Numbered from the stretch's first letter, positions 9,365 to 18,275 are shown. The stretch: 64,000 nt of DNA from Sulfomarinibacter sp963733915 (GCA_963733915.1 CAVTEP010000001.1:248001-312000); one strand, 5' to 3'. The notes: generated by a model from the sequence alone, not told the origin. A program made the numbers and translations.

Positions 9365-10186
9365 GTGGAACATCTGAACACAAAGGTGTTGGCGGCCGGT
9401 ATCGAGCGTTCGACCTTTGAAAAGCTGGCGCCGGTGCTGCGCCGTGACGCGATAAAGATCGATTGGGTCGCGACCCCCGAGGCTGGCGTCGCGCTCGCCT
9501 CCGACGAGAGGTACGACGTCATTCTCATGGACGCCGTGCCGTGCGACTGGCCGCTGGAAAAGGTCGTACGCTCGTTTCGGGACTCGGAGTCGCCGAGCCG
9601 CAACGCTGCGATCCTGGTCCTCGCCGAGCCGGATCATGTCGATGTCGCGCGGGCGCTGAGGAGCCGCGGAGTCAACCGCGTCATGCTGGTCACCGATCCT
9701 CCGGAGATCATCTGCGACCAGATGGCGACTCTCCTCGAGGTGGCGCCTCGGGTCCAGGTCCGGCTCCCCATCAACGTCGAAACCGCATTTGGCAGCACTG
9801 AACGCGAGCTCTTCTGCCAGACGGTCAACCTGTCGTCGACGGGGATGCTGATCAGAACCCGGCACCGCCCCCAGGTCGGCAGCCCGGTGGTCTTCAAGAT
9901 CCACCTCGCCGACCAGCCGGGCCCGATCTTTGGCAGGGGGGAGCTGGTGCGGCACGCGAGCCAAACCCAGGGGGGCGTCGACGGCGTTGCGATTCGCTTC
10001 AAGAGCTTTGCCGCCGATGGCGCCGTGCGGTTGCAGGATTTTCTCGAGGGCTTGACGACCGAGACCGTATTCGAGAACCAACCGGCAGGCGAGCACCGCC
10101 CGGCGCCGAAGCCTGCGACCGAAGGTCGGTCCGAGCGAGAACCCAAGCATGATGCAGAGCCCAAGATCGTCATCGAGTTCGAGTGA
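9365..10186 (+). CDS. PilZ protein with N-terminal pseudo-receiver domain (paralogue 1)
   Basis: A 273-residue cytoplasmic protein. Residues 1-120 have a receiver-like alternation of strands and helices with an Asp at the phosphoacceptor position (ILMD), but the acidic pair expected after the first strand is absent. Residues 125-240 are a PilZ domain with both c-di-GMP motifs: RVQVR (RxxxR) and NLSSTG (NxSxxG). The last 35 residues are charged and low complexity. GTG 9365 has TGGAGG just upstream, and it gives exactly the same distance (13 residues) to the conserved AGI motif as the starts at 11059 and 27903. Likely a c-di-GMP effector controlling motility, secretion or envelope functions; the output partner is not visible. 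Confidence 0.8.
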   Translation: MEHLNTKVLAAGIERSTFEKLAPVLRRDAIKIDWVATPEAGVALASDERYDVILMDAVPCDWPLEKVVRSFRDSESPSRNAAILVLAEPDHVDVARALRSRGVNRVMLVTDPPEIICDQMATLLEVAPRVQVRLPINVETAFGSTERELFCQTVNLSSTGMLIRTRHRPQVGSPVVFKIHLADQPGPIFGRGELVRHASQTQGGVDGVAIRFKSFAADGAVRLQDFLEGLTTETVFENQPAGEHRPAPKPATEGRSEREPKHDAEPKIVIEFE

Positions 10187-10230
10187 CGACTCGACGATTC
10201 GCTATCCGCTCGAGAATGATCGAACACCTG

Positions 10231-10258
10231 TAGGCGGCGGGTCCTTCAGGGCCCGCTA
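10231..10258. repeat. REP-like hairpin, GTCCTTCAGGG loop class
   Basis: A short hairpin TAGGCGGCGGGTCCTTCAGG followed by GCCCGCTA, between convergent genes. The stem GCGGG/CCCGC surrounds a TCCTTCAGGG loop. The same signature recurs at 15194-15217 and, with a swapped base pair, at 15149-15173. It could serve as a transcription end for either flanking gene, although no T-tract follows. Confidence 0.55.
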
Positions 10259-10267
10259 CTCCAATCT

Positions 10268-10918
10268 TCAACCAAGCGCAACCGCGATGAGAATGGCGAA
10301 GTAGTGGAGCACGCTGCCGGCGAGCACGAAGAGGTGCCACAGGGCGTGTCCGTAGCGGAGGCTCTTCCAGCCGTAAAATGCGAGGCCTCCGGTGTACGCA
10401 AGCCCTCCGGCGACCAGCAACACGAGCACTCCCGGGTCGACGGCAGCGATGATCGGCCGAATCGCGATCACAACCAACCATCCCATCGTCAGATAGAGGG
10501 AGATGGAAAGCCAATGCCACCGGCCCGGGGCGAGCGCGTTGAGCAGGACTCCCGCCAGGGCGAGCAGCCAGACGCCTCCAAAGATCGACCAGCCCCAGGC
10601 CCCCCCGAGCGCGACCAGGACGAGCGGGGTGTAGGTGCCGGCGATAAGGAGGAAGATCGCCGAGTGGTCGAGCACCCGGAAAACACCTTTTGCGCGCCGA
10701 TTCGGCAGGGCGTGGTACAGCGTCGAAGCCGCGTACAACAACACCAGGGTGACGCCGAAAACCGTACAGGATATGACGCGCAAGGTACCACCGGTGACGG
10801 TGGCAGAGGACACCAGGGTCACGAGGCCGCCAATGCTCAGTATCCAACCGATGCCATGGGTGACACTGTTGGCAATTTCCTCGCCTGCGGAGTATCGGGA
10901 ACCCGTGGCCGTGGTCAT
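10268..10918 (-). CDS. Hemolysin III / PAQR-family membrane protein
   Basis: A 216-residue inner-membrane protein with seven predicted hydrophobic helices. It shows the family signatures: an N-terminal EEIANSVTHGIGW stretch, STLYHALP after helix 2, a DHSAIFLLIAGTYTP helix, and a C-terminal HALWHLFVLAGSVLHYFAI with the metal-binding histidines. Length matches bacterial HlyIII/YqfA-type proteins (about 210-220). These histidines coordinate zinc in structurally studied members. Despite the name, a haemolytic role is not established for most bacterial members. It is transcribed alone on the minus strand between two PilZ genes. The ATG follows the usual N-terminal length, though no strong ribosome-binding site is visible. 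Family assignment is secure; physiological role is not. Confidence 0.9.
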   Translation of the reverse strand: MTTATGSRYSAGEEIANSVTHGIGWILSIGGLVTLVSSATVTGGTLRVISCTVFGVTLVLLYAASTLYHALPNRRAKGVFRVLDHSAIFLLIAGTYTPLVLVALGGAWGWSIFGGVWLLALAGVLLNALAPGRWHWLSISLYLTMGWLVVIAIRPIIAAVDPGVLVLLVAGGLAYTGGLAFYGWKSLRYGHALWHLFVLAGSVLHYFAILIAVALG

Positions 10919-11058
10919 GGCACACAGACTAACCCGATTCGCTGACGGGTTCGATCACAAAAATTCCGGGGGTCCACATCGGCGCCAGAGCAGGTATAGT
11001 GGTAGATATATGCCGATGGCCGGACGCGGTTCTCGGCCCGATGCGGCGAGGGGGAAGA

Positions 11059-11769
11059 TTGAGCGACAAGCCATCCAGGGTCCTGCTCGCGGGGATCGGG
11101 CGCGGTCCGTTCGAGGCGATCGCTCCTGTGCTGGAGCGTCAGAAGGTCCGGATCGAGCGGGTGGAGACGCCCGAGGCCGCCATCGAGCTGGCCTGCGCGC
11201 AGCACATAGACCTCATCATCTTCGACAGCGAGCCCAACGAGATGCCGCTGCAGGAAATCGTCGACACGCTTCGCGCCGAGTCCTCGGCGAGCCGCAAGAC
11301 CTCGCTCCTCGTGATGGCCGATCCCGACAACGACAAGCAGGCGCGCGCCCTGATCGGCAATGGCGTCAACCGTGTGATGTACCTCGATGATCCCGAAGAG
11401 CTGATCGAACGCCAGGTGGCCGAGCTGCTCAGCGTCGCGCCGCGGGCGGCGGTGCGATTCAGGACTCGGCTCTACACCTCGCTCGAGTCCGGCACCGATG
11501 CGATCTTCGGACAGACGGCGAACGTCTCGGTGTCGGGGATGCTTGTCCAGACTCCGACCCTGCTCGAGCCCGGCCAACGGGTGGGCTTCGAGATCCTCAT
11601 CAATGGTGGTGAGGGGACGGTTCTGGGCCAGGCCGAGATCGTCCGCCACGCGGTCAAAGACCGGGAAGGTGTCGAAGGCATCGGGGTCCGGTTTCTCGGC
11701 TTCGAGAGCGGCGGCCAGGAAAGGCTCGAAGCGGCCCTTGGCTCCGCCCTCGAGGAATTCCTGGTCTAA
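11059..11769 (+). CDS. PilZ protein with N-terminal pseudo-receiver domain (paralogue 2)
   Basis: A 236-residue homologue of the proteins at 9365 and 27903. The N-terminal pseudo-receiver keeps the phosphoacceptor-like Asp (IIFD) but not the acidic pocket. The PilZ half has RAAVR and NVSVSG, matching RxxxR and NxSxxG, so c-di-GMP binding is expected. The most plausible start is TTG 11059: it follows GAGGGGG and aligns exactly with the start of the other two paralogues. An ATG at 11041 or GTG at 10999 would add residues the paralogues lack. A TATAGT hexamer lies at 10995-11000, and the sequence GGTATAGTGG is shared with the region upstream of paralogue 3, hinting at common transcriptional control. 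Confidence 0.8.
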   Translation: MSDKPSRVLLAGIGRGPFEAIAPVLERQKVRIERVETPEAAIELACAQHIDLIIFDSEPNEMPLQEIVDTLRAESSASRKTSLLVMADPDNDKQARALIGNGVNRVMYLDDPEELIERQVAELLSVAPRAAVRFRTRLYTSLESGTDAIFGQTANVSVSGMLVQTPTLLEPGQRVGFEILINGGEGTVLGQAEIVRHAVKDREGVEGIGVRFLGFESGGQERLEAALGSALEEFLV

Positions 11770-11836
11770 CCACTCTCGCCCTCACCCCGCAGCGGCGGCG
11801 GCAAGACTCTCCAACTGACAGCACCCATCTCTCGTT

Positions 11837-12583
11837 GTGAGACAATCCTCGCAACTCGAGGCGATGCGTGCGGGGGTTGCAGGGTTGACTATCAGAACAC
11901 AACTGATGCTGCGGTGGCTCGGGTATTTTTTGCTCACCCTGTTGCCATCGGCCCTCGTGCTGCTCCTGTTTCTCATGAACCGGGTACTGGCCACGCCGGC
12001 GCTGTTTGCCAGCGTCGGGTTGGCCGCCTTCGCCACCTTCAAGGCGGTCAAGACGATCGAGCGGATGCGGGGCTTGCGCGACGACGAGAGAACCGTGCAC
12101 TGGCTGGAAGCCGCGCGCCGGCGCGACCGGGCCGTCGCCGAGGTGCGGGACGGCGCGGTCGAGGACGAAAAGTTGCTGGCGGAGCTGCGCGGTCAAAAGG
12201 ACGCGCGGTTGCCGGCGGCGAGCGCGAAGCCCTCCTATTGGCGCGGTCTCGACGACCCGGTCCTGCTGGGGCAGACCGTGCGCCTCTTGAAAATGCTCGG
12301 TCGTCGGGTTCAGCGTTCCGGGGCCTCCGCCCACCGCGGCTTCGACCTCGTGATCGACAACAACTCGATCGTGCAGTGTGGGTCGGCATCGAAGAGAATG
12401 GCCAACGAGGCGGCGCACGAGCTGCTCGAGACCCTGCGGGCACATCCCGCGTGCGCCGCCGCCATCCTGGTGTGGCCAAAGGGGTTTTCGGCCAGGACCA
12501 GGTATCTTGCCCGCGGCTCGGACCTCATCCTGTGGGACGCCGACAACATCGCGCGGCTGATCAGGGAACAACGCCTGGCGTAG
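11837..12583 (+). CDS. Membrane-anchored Mrr/restriction-endonuclease-like fold, probably inactive
   Basis: A 248-residue protein. Two hydrophobic helices at about residues 28-70 are followed by a charged, coiled-coil-like stretch (about 75-125) and a C-terminal alpha/beta domain. In that domain GFDLVIDNNSIVQCG and a later AAILVWPKGFSARTR and DLILWDADNIARLI follow the order of the Mrr-type nuclease fold (D, then QxK, then a helix-strand pair). The position of the catalytic lysine in QCK is Gly, so nuclease activity is unlikely if the alignment is right. GTG 11837 lacks a clear ribosome-binding site; a start at ATG 11864 or TTG 11883 is possible. It lies downstream of the PilZ gene with 67 bases between. 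Function unknown. Confidence 0.55.
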   Translation: MRQSSQLEAMRAGVAGLTIRTQLMLRWLGYFLLTLLPSALVLLLFLMNRVLATPALFASVGLAAFATFKAVKTIERMRGLRDDERTVHWLEAARRRDRAVAEVRDGAVEDEKLLAELRGQKDARLPAASAKPSYWRGLDDPVLLGQTVRLLKMLGRRVQRSGASAHRGFDLVIDNNSIVQCGSASKRMANEAAHELLETLRAHPACAAAILVWPKGFSARTRYLARGSDLILWDADNIARLIREQRLA

Positions 12584-12738
12584 CCACACCGATCACAGGG
12601 CTTCTGAGGGGAGTGGGGGCGATTCATCATCCAAAGTACGTGTTCCCCGGCTCGTATGGCAGTAGAATGTGCAACCGAGGATTCCCGCGTAACGCCGAGA
12701 CCGACCCTGGCGCCCGCGCGGCGATGATTGGAGGAGTC

Positions 12739-13218
12739 ATGAGAACGAGGATTCTGATGGTGTTGGTGGGATGCGTTGCGATGTTGGTGGTTACGGGATG
12801 CTCGAAACCGGAGCCGGTGAGCGAGGTCGTGGTTGCAACTGATGCCGTGACCGAGATCGAGGGAGCCGAGGTGGCGGTCAGGCACGACGTCGTCTACGCG
12901 TGCAACTGCGGTCCGGAGTGTGACTGTGGTTCGATCAGCACCGCGGCCGGTTCGTGCTCGTGCGGCAGCGAGCTGGCGGCCGCCCATGTCGTGAAGGTCA
13001 ACGGCAACGACGCGTTGCTCTGCACCTGCGCCGACGGCTGTGACTGTGAGATCGATGCCGAGGACGGCACGAAATGCGCCTGTGGCGCCGATCTCAAGAC
13101 TGTCAGCCTCGAGGGCAGCGGCATCTTCTACTGCAACTGCGGCGGCTCCTGCACCTGCAACTTCGTGTCTACCGAGCCGGGCAAGTGCGCCTGCGGGATG
13201 GAGCTGATCACGAGCTGA
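12739..13218 (+). CDS. Cysteine-rich lipoprotein with three six-cysteine modules
   Basis: A 159-residue protein with a lipoprotein signal (basic N-terminus, hydrophobic stretch, lipobox VVTGC with the lipidated Cys at about residue 21). After a 30-residue linker come three tandem modules of about 38 residues. Each has the order CxCxxxCxC, about ten residues, then CxCGxxL, giving 18 cysteines: CNCGPECDC/CSC, CTCADGCDC/CAC and CNCGGSCTC/CAC. The spacing suggests metallothionein-like metal clusters, though I do not recognise the family. GGAGGAG just before the ATG fixes the start. It is probably anchored to the outer or inner membrane facing the periplasm. A role in binding soft metals (Cu, Zn, Cd, Hg) is inference; disulfide-linked knots are the alternative. 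Confidence 0.75.
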   Translation: MRTRILMVLVGCVAMLVVTGCSKPEPVSEVVVATDAVTEIEGAEVAVRHDVVYACNCGPECDCGSISTAAGSCSCGSELAAAHVVKVNGNDALLCTCADGCDCEIDAEDGTKCACGADLKTVSLEGSGIFYCNCGGSCTCNFVSTEPGKCACGMELITS

Positions 13219-13358
13219 TCGGTCGATCCGTTGTGGCGAGACCGAGGCGCCCGGAAACCCGCATTCGCAACCGGGTCAGGTGGGGAGGTCTCTGCTCGTC
13301 CTCGGGTTTGATGCTGAATATCGACTCTCGATTTGTCGGCGCAGTTCAAGACGAAAGG

Positions 13359-14184
13359 ATGTCGATAACGCATCACCCGATCACGGCTCGTATTGCAACC
13401 CTTGCAGTCGTTTTTTCCCGCCGTGCTCGTCGCCCCTCCGGCTCGTGCCCAAGGCGACGACTCCGCCGCGGCTGAAGAGGCCGCGAAGATTGCGGCCAAC
13501 GCCAACAACCCGCTTGCCAACATTGTCGCCTTCAATATCCAGAATTACTATTATTCCAGCCTCTACGGCACCGACGACAGTGCCAACACTGCCTGGCTGC
13601 GCTATGTGCGGCCGTTTGGCCGCTGGCTGATGCGGGCCTCGTTGCCTTTGAGCACGGTACCGGTTCCCGATTCACCGGACCCGAAGTCCGGCCTCGGCGA
13701 TTTCAACGCCTTCTTCGCCTACCTCGTGTCCGACCCGTCTTCGCCCACGCAGTTCGGCGTCGGACCGTTGATCGCGATGCCCACCGCGACGAATGACGCG
13801 CTCGGTTCGGACACCTGGCAGGCGGGAGCGGCGGCGGTCTACTTCAACGCCACGTCGCGCCGGGTGCAGTACGGTGGTCTCGTCACCTATCAGACGTCTT
13901 TTGCCGGAGATGGGACCGACGTCAGCCAGGCGGCCATTCAACCCTTCTACATGTTCCAGCTCGGCAAGGGCACCTACCTCCGCGGCGCGCCCGTCTGGGT
14001 GTATGACTTCGAAAACGCCTCGTACAGCGTGCCCTTCGGTCTCGGGATCGGCCAGGTCATCAAGAACAACAACACCGTCTATAACATCTTCATCGAGCCC
14101 CAGTGGACGATCCTCCACGACGGCCTCGGCCAGCCCGAGTTCACGGTCTTCGTCGGGCTCAACATCCAGTTCCTGGGCAAGTAG
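13359..14184 (+). CDS. Outer-membrane beta-barrel protein, frameshifted in its signal peptide
   Basis: The continuous frame (TTG 13393 to 14184) encodes a beta-strand-rich protein starting in the middle of a signal peptide. In another frame ATG 13359, preceded by GAAAGGA, reads MSITHHPITARIATLAVVF. Removing one base from the T6 run at 13411-13416 joins the two into a normal signal peptide ending APPARA before QGDDS. The mature part (about 245 residues) has alternating hydrophobic strands, an NPLANIVAFNIQNYY motif near its N-terminus and a C-terminal hydrophobic strand ending QFLGK. This resembles a transporter-like outer-membrane barrel family of unknown substrate, sometimes labelled neuromedin U-like. 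The frameshift is most likely a homopolymer error. Translated protein: one gene, about 274 residues. Confidence 0.65.
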
Positions 14185-14429
14185 CGGTTTTCCTGGGATG
14201 GCGGTCAGATCAATTGTTTCCGGTCTCGTGGTTTGCCGCCAGGTGGTCACCTGGTAGGGAATATGTTAACCTCGGCCGGCATTTTCTCTGGTTGTGGAAA
14301 GAGGGCATGAATGTTCACCGCGCCGCCGGAGTGATTGGCATACCGGCGGTGATATCGAGTTGGTGGACGGCGGAACGAGATTCACCGCCGCCGCACGATT
14401 GAACTGAGAGAGGATCAAAGGAGGACGTC

Positions 14430-15122
14430 GTGAAGTCACAAGGGCTCAATTGGTTTGTACTGGCGACCGTAGCGGTGCTGATCACGGTCGGATTTGGCGT
14501 TTGCCCAGCGGTGGCCCAGGAAACGCCTTCACAGGCCGGCGAAAAGGTCGGCGTCGAAGGCCAGTTTGTCCGCGTCGCCGAGAATGACACGGGCTGGGTT
14601 GTCCTCGGGTACCGCATGGCGAACGAGTCGGTTAAAGAGGAGTGGATGCTGCTCGAAGTCGGCATCACCCTCCAAAAGGGTGTCAAGGGCCGGGAGCTCA
14701 CCCGCGACCAGATCAAGCTCGTGACTCCAGACAAACAGGTGATCTCGCTGCCGAGCCAGGAGGAATTTGCCAAAGTGGCCGCCTCGCTCGGCGCGTTGAA
14801 CGAGCGGGCGGCGATGATGAACGACTCGATCAACTACTTTCCGCCGGGCACCAATCAGGCGTGCCGCATCGGGTTTTTCGCTTCCACCGAGGGGGCGACC
14901 CGGGACATGGTGTCCTTCAACGAGGTCGAGCTCAGCAGCCAGCGCGCGTGCATGGGACGCTTGTACTTCCAGGTCCCGGGCGGCATCCAGTACGGCAACT
15001 ACAACCTCGATGTGAACTTCGGGGACAGCGTCGTCAAGGTGCCGATGGACATCATGACCAAGGAGCAGGCCGAGGCCTTCGAGAAGCAGTGGAAGGACCA
15101 GAAAAAGGACAAGAAGGACTGA
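14430..15122 (+). CDS. Secreted/periplasmic protein of unknown function
   Basis: A 230-residue protein with a clear signal peptide (hydrophobic core around residues 8-26, probable cleavage after AVAQ at about 30). The GTG start follows AAAGGAGG at a good distance. The mature part is mostly beta, with phrases such as GWVVLGYRMANESV and GRLYFQVPGGIQYGNYNLDVNFG, and ends in a lysine-rich tail (KDQKKDKKD). It has three mature cysteines but no metal motif. The pattern suggests a beta-sandwich accessory protein, but I recognise no family. It stands alone between the outer-membrane barrel gene and a REP-like hairpin pair. Confidence 0.6.
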   Translation: MKSQGLNWFVLATVAVLITVGFGVCPAVAQETPSQAGEKVGVEGQFVRVAENDTGWVVLGYRMANESVKEEWMLLEVGITLQKGVKGRELTRDQIKLVTPDKQVISLPSQEEFAKVAASLGALNERAAMMNDSINYFPPGTNQACRIGFFASTEGATRDMVSFNEVELSSQRACMGRLYFQVPGGIQYGNYNLDVNFGDSVVKVPMDIMTKEQAEAFEKQWKDQKKDKKD

Positions 15123-15148
15123 ACCAGGGACTCTCCGAGTCCGCCGCG

Positions 15149-15217
15149 AGGCGCGCCCTTTAGGACGCGCCTACAACCCAATCCTTTGAACCGTAGGCGG
15201 GTCCTTCAGGGCCCGCC
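15149..15217. repeat. Pair of inverted REP-like hairpins with a compensatory base-pair change
   Basis: Two hairpins face each other: 15149-15173 (read on the minus strand TAGGCGCGTCCTAAAGGGCG then CGCCT) and 15194-15217 (TAGGCGGGTCCTTCAGGGCC then CGCC). They match each other and the copy at 10231, except that a C-G pair in one stem is G-C in the other, so the stem is preserved. They lie between the secreted protein gene and the DUF1254 gene and may end transcription. Confidence 0.6.
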
Positions 15218-15237
15218 CCTTTGTTCATTCGTGATGG

Positions 15238-16908
15238 ATGAATCCTCCAACAACCCGCGACGAAAGGAAAACGAGAATTGAAACCTCACGACAGATCATC
15301 AGATCCCTGGCATTCGCTGCGGCATGCGCCGTGCTGGCGACTTCTCTCGCGGCCGCGCAGACGGCCACCGGAATACCGACCGCGATCACCACGCCGGACA
15401 AGCTCGAGACCCGCATCGGCACGCTCGAATTCGCCGACGGGGTACCGACTGCGGAGACCGCCGCCAAGGTCTACGACACCCTGCTGTTTACCCGTGCCCT
15501 CAACGCCTACAACAACAGCTTTCGCGGCGCCTCGGCGCTGGCCCTGGTCAAGGGGTTCCAAAGCATCGGCGCCGATTTCAACGACGTCGTCATTTTTTCC
15601 GAGCTGATGGACTCGCATTCGCTCTTTCTGACCGCCAACGCCGACACCGTCTACTACCTGGCCGGGTTGGATCTCAGCAAGGGCCCGATGGTGATCGAGC
15701 AGCCGTCGGACGGGCTCGGGGCCGTCAACGACATGTGGTTCCAGTGGGTCATCGATATCGGCAAGCCCGGGCCCGATCGTGGGCTTGGCGGCAAGTACCT
15801 GATCGTCGGGCCCGGCTATGACGGGACACTGCCGCAGGGCGGGTATTTCATAGCCCACTCCAAAACGAACCTGGTCCTCTATGCCGCCCGGGCGTTCATC
15901 GTCAACGGCAATGATCCGAAACCGGCCGTCGACAACATCAAACAGAACCTCAAGATCTATCCGTACCAGCCGGGCAGCTTCGGCACCCCGATCGCGGAGG
16001 CCCTCGAGGGCACGGTGCGGCTCGCCGGCGAGCCCAAGATCCCCGAGACGAAGTTCATCGAGGGCACCGGGCTCTCGTTCAACACCGTCCCGCCGAGCGA
16101 CTTCGGCTATTTCGAGATGATCAACGAAAACGTCCAGAACCAGCCCGCGACCAGCTACGACGTCGAGCTCGCCGGGCAGCTGGCCGCCATCGGCATCGTC
16201 CACGGCAAGCCGTTCAACCCGGATGCCCACGAGCGCAAGATCCTCGCCGACGCCGCGGCGGTCGGACAGGCGTTCGGCCGTTCGCTGCAGTGGCGTTTCG
16301 CCCAGGCGCACCCGGAATGGGCCTACTACGAGGGCTCGAACTGGGGCAACATGCTGTTCGAGGGCGGGGCCCTTTTCGAGACGCCGCCGCCGGCCTTCGA
16401 GGACGGCATGTTCAAGCCCTACCCGCCGACCGGCGCGCGCACCCTCGACTCCCGGACTGCGTTCTACTACGCCTACACTCTCGACTCACCGGGAATGATC
16501 ATGCGCATTCCCGGCGTCGGGTCGCAGTACCTCATGGCATTCCTGGACTCCGAAGGCAACGCCTTCGACGGTGCGAAGACCTACAAGGTGACCCTGCCCA
16601 AGGACATCCCGGCGCGGGCCTTCTGGTCCTTCACCGTGTACGACAACCAGTCGCGCTCGATGCTGCAGACGCCGCAGAAATACCCGCGCGCGGGCAGCCA
16701 GGGCTACCCGTCGCCCGCCGCCGAGGCCGCCGCCGACGGCTCGACGACGGTGTACTTCGGTCCGAAGCAGCCGCAGGGCGTCGCCCGCGGTAATTGGATC
16801 CAGACCATGCCCGGCAAAGGTTGGTTCACGATCCTACGGCTCTACAGCCCGCTGCCGTCGTTCTTCGACAAGACCTGGCGGCCGAGCGAGATCGAGCTGG
16901 TGAAGTAG
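15238..16908 (+). CDS. DUF1254/DUF1214 secreted protein
   Basis: A 556-residue protein with an N-terminal signal peptide (hydrophobic core around residues 22-40, cleavage likely after AAAQ). The N-terminal half carries DUF1254 features (DTLLFTRALNAYNNSFRG, DSHSLFLTANADTVYYLAGL, MWFQWVIDIG). The C-terminal half carries DUF1214 features (KVTLPKDIPARAFWSFTVYD, GSTTVYFGPKQP, GNWIQTMPGKGWFTILRLY). Both domains commonly occur together in secreted or outer-membrane-associated proteins of unknown biochemical role. The ATG at 15238 is in frame and gives a normal signal peptide, although the ribosome-binding site is weak. It is transcribed alone and followed by a strong hairpin. The domain call is confident; no enzymatic activity can be assigned. 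Confidence 0.85.
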   Translation: MNPPTTRDERKTRIETSRQIIRSLAFAAACAVLATSLAAAQTATGIPTAITTPDKLETRIGTLEFADGVPTAETAAKVYDTLLFTRALNAYNNSFRGASALALVKGFQSIGADFNDVVIFSELMDSHSLFLTANADTVYYLAGLDLSKGPMVIEQPSDGLGAVNDMWFQWVIDIGKPGPDRGLGGKYLIVGPGYDGTLPQGGYFIAHSKTNLVLYAARAFIVNGNDPKPAVDNIKQNLKIYPYQPGSFGTPIAEALEGTVRLAGEPKIPETKFIEGTGLSFNTVPPSDFGYFEMINENVQNQPATSYDVELAGQLAAIGIVHGKPFNPDAHERKILADAAAVGQAFGRSLQWRFAQAHPEWAYYEGSNWGNMLFEGGALFETPPPAFEDGMFKPYPPTGARTLDSRTAFYYAYTLDSPGMIMRIPGVGSQYLMAFLDSEGNAFDGAKTYKVTLPKDIPARAFWSFTVYDNQSRSMLQTPQKYPRAGSQGYPSPAAEAAADGSTTVYFGPKQPQGVARGNWIQTMPGKGWFTILRLYSPLPSFFDKTWRPSEIELVK

Positions 16909-16930
16909 ACTGCAGCGATGCACTCGGTGG

Positions 16931-16958
16931 AGCGGACGGCGCATCGGCGCCGTCCGCT
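16931..16958. other. Perfect 12-bp hairpin after the DUF1254 gene
   Basis: The stem AGCGGACGGCGC and its exact complement surround an ATCG loop 22 bases after the stop codon. There is no T-tract, so it may act as an mRNA 3' stabiliser or a Rho-assisted end rather than an intrinsic terminator. Confidence 0.45.
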
Positions 16959-17018
16959 GGGCCGAAGAATCCGTCTCACCGGAACCTCGGCCGGCGGGGG
17001 CGTCGATCCGGCAACGGC

Positions 17019-17319
17019 TCAGTGAGAGCGCTCGTCACCGTCGCCGTGGGATGCCAGCTTGTTGACGACCCAGTCGTCCGCCATCTCGATGACCTGATTG
17101 ATCAATCGAATGCCGCCATAGGAAAGCCACAGCACCCCGTCGTGACAGCCGGTGCACGACCCTGGTGGGGGCGGCGATCGGCGCGATGGACTCGAGCACC
17201 CGAAATGGCTTTTCGGCCGCGTGGCGGTGGTGTTTCTCCACGAAGTCCGCGCCGCGCCTGACGCCGTCGTGGATCAGGCGCTTGCATCCCCTGAGCCGCT
17301 TCCAGCCCTCTTCAGTCAT
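17019..17319 (-). CDS. Small helical protein coupled to the lipase-like gene, frameshifted
   Basis: From ATG 17319 the frame reads MTEEGWKRLRGCKRLIHDG and continues with helical sequence to IAAPTRVVH. A one-base shift near 17150 continues naturally as TGCHDGVLWLSYGGIRLIN and runs to a stop at 17019, giving about 100 residues. The 301-base span is one base off a multiple of three, as expected for a single indel. The start overlaps the end of the upstream hydrolase gene (ATGACTGA), so the pair is translationally coupled. I do not recognise the family. The likely role is a small partner of the hydrolase, an inference from coupling alone. Sequencing error is the most likely cause of the break. 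Confidence 0.5.
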
Positions 17320-18275
17320 CTTCCATCACCCAGGCTTCGATGTGTTCGTAGACGGCGGGGTGCCGGGCGAGGGCGAAGTGGTCCAGCCCACGGCATGACC
17401 TGCACATCGGATCCACCCGGTGCGCCGGGTTGGGCGCCGTGGGCCCGTCCGGCGGCGCTCTCCGGCCGTACCACGGCGTCGCCGGCGGTCCCGGCCCCCG
17501 ACAGCGCCTGGCCGACGACGAGGTGGTGGCGTGCGCTGGCCAGCCAGGGGATGGGTACGCGGCGGTTGTTCATGAGCTCGTCCGGGTCGCAGTCGAGCCA
17601 GTCCTGATCGACCAGGTTTCCAAAACGAAGATCCTTGACCCCGGCGCTGCGGGTGTTCAACAGGTCGCGGATGACGCGGGTGGCCGTGGTGTCGAAGAGG
17701 CCCAGCACGTGGGTCGCCACGTTGGTGGCTTTCTCGAGCGGCGCCCCCAGATGGGGTGAGCCCAGGTAGACGACGTGACGCACCCGCGCCACCCAGTGAG
17801 AATCGCGAGCCTGGTGGCAGGCGCTGCGGATCACCAGCCCGCCAAGGCTGTGGCCGATGAGCAGCAGCTCCGTGACGGCCGCTCCGTGGGAGGCGCAGAA
17901 TCGCTCGAGGAGATCGGCCAACTGCCGACCGTTTTCGGAGACCCGCAGCCCGGTGTTGAAGCGCAGGTACAGCGGCATGTAGCCGTGGCGCCGTTCCAAG
18001 AGCTCGCCATAACCGCCGCCGTCGTGGGGCGCGGGATAGTTCCACAGCGACTCGTTGCAACCGAGGCCGTGCACGAGCACACAGACCTTGCCGGTCGGGG
18101 GGGCCGCGAGGTCTTCCGGTGCCACCGGTCGGTTGTCCCGGTAGAACGCCATCCGCTGCTCGAGCTCGTTGCCGGTCTGTGAGAGATAGTCGCCAAACCA
18201 GCCGTTGAGCGCGCTGACGGCGTGCTCCATCATCCCCGGCCCGCGTTTGCTCGTACCGTCTTCTTGCCCTGTCAC
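17312..18275 (-). CDS. Alpha/beta hydrolase (lipase/acyltransferase-like), C-terminally frameshifted
   Basis: An alpha/beta hydrolase of about 320 residues. It has the oxyanion-hole motif LVHGLGCNE near residue 70, the nucleophile elbow GHSLGG near 145, and GSPHLGAPLEKA in the family of triacylglycerol-lipase-like proteins with a PGAP1/esterase appearance. The frame is lost near 17385: after VMPWAG, the continuing protein in another frame is LDHFALARHPAVYEHIEAWV and then a stop at 17312, which restores the catalytic His (DHF). No signal peptide is seen, so it is probably cytoplasmic. It lies 85 bases downstream of preA on the same strand, and its stop overlaps the next small gene. Substrate is unknown. 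Confidence 0.7.

Noticed and set aside
14307..14402. 31-codon frame before the secreted protein at 14430
   Set aside because: It overlaps a CCGCCGG/CCGGCGG hairpin, its composition is unremarkable and no conservation can be judged.
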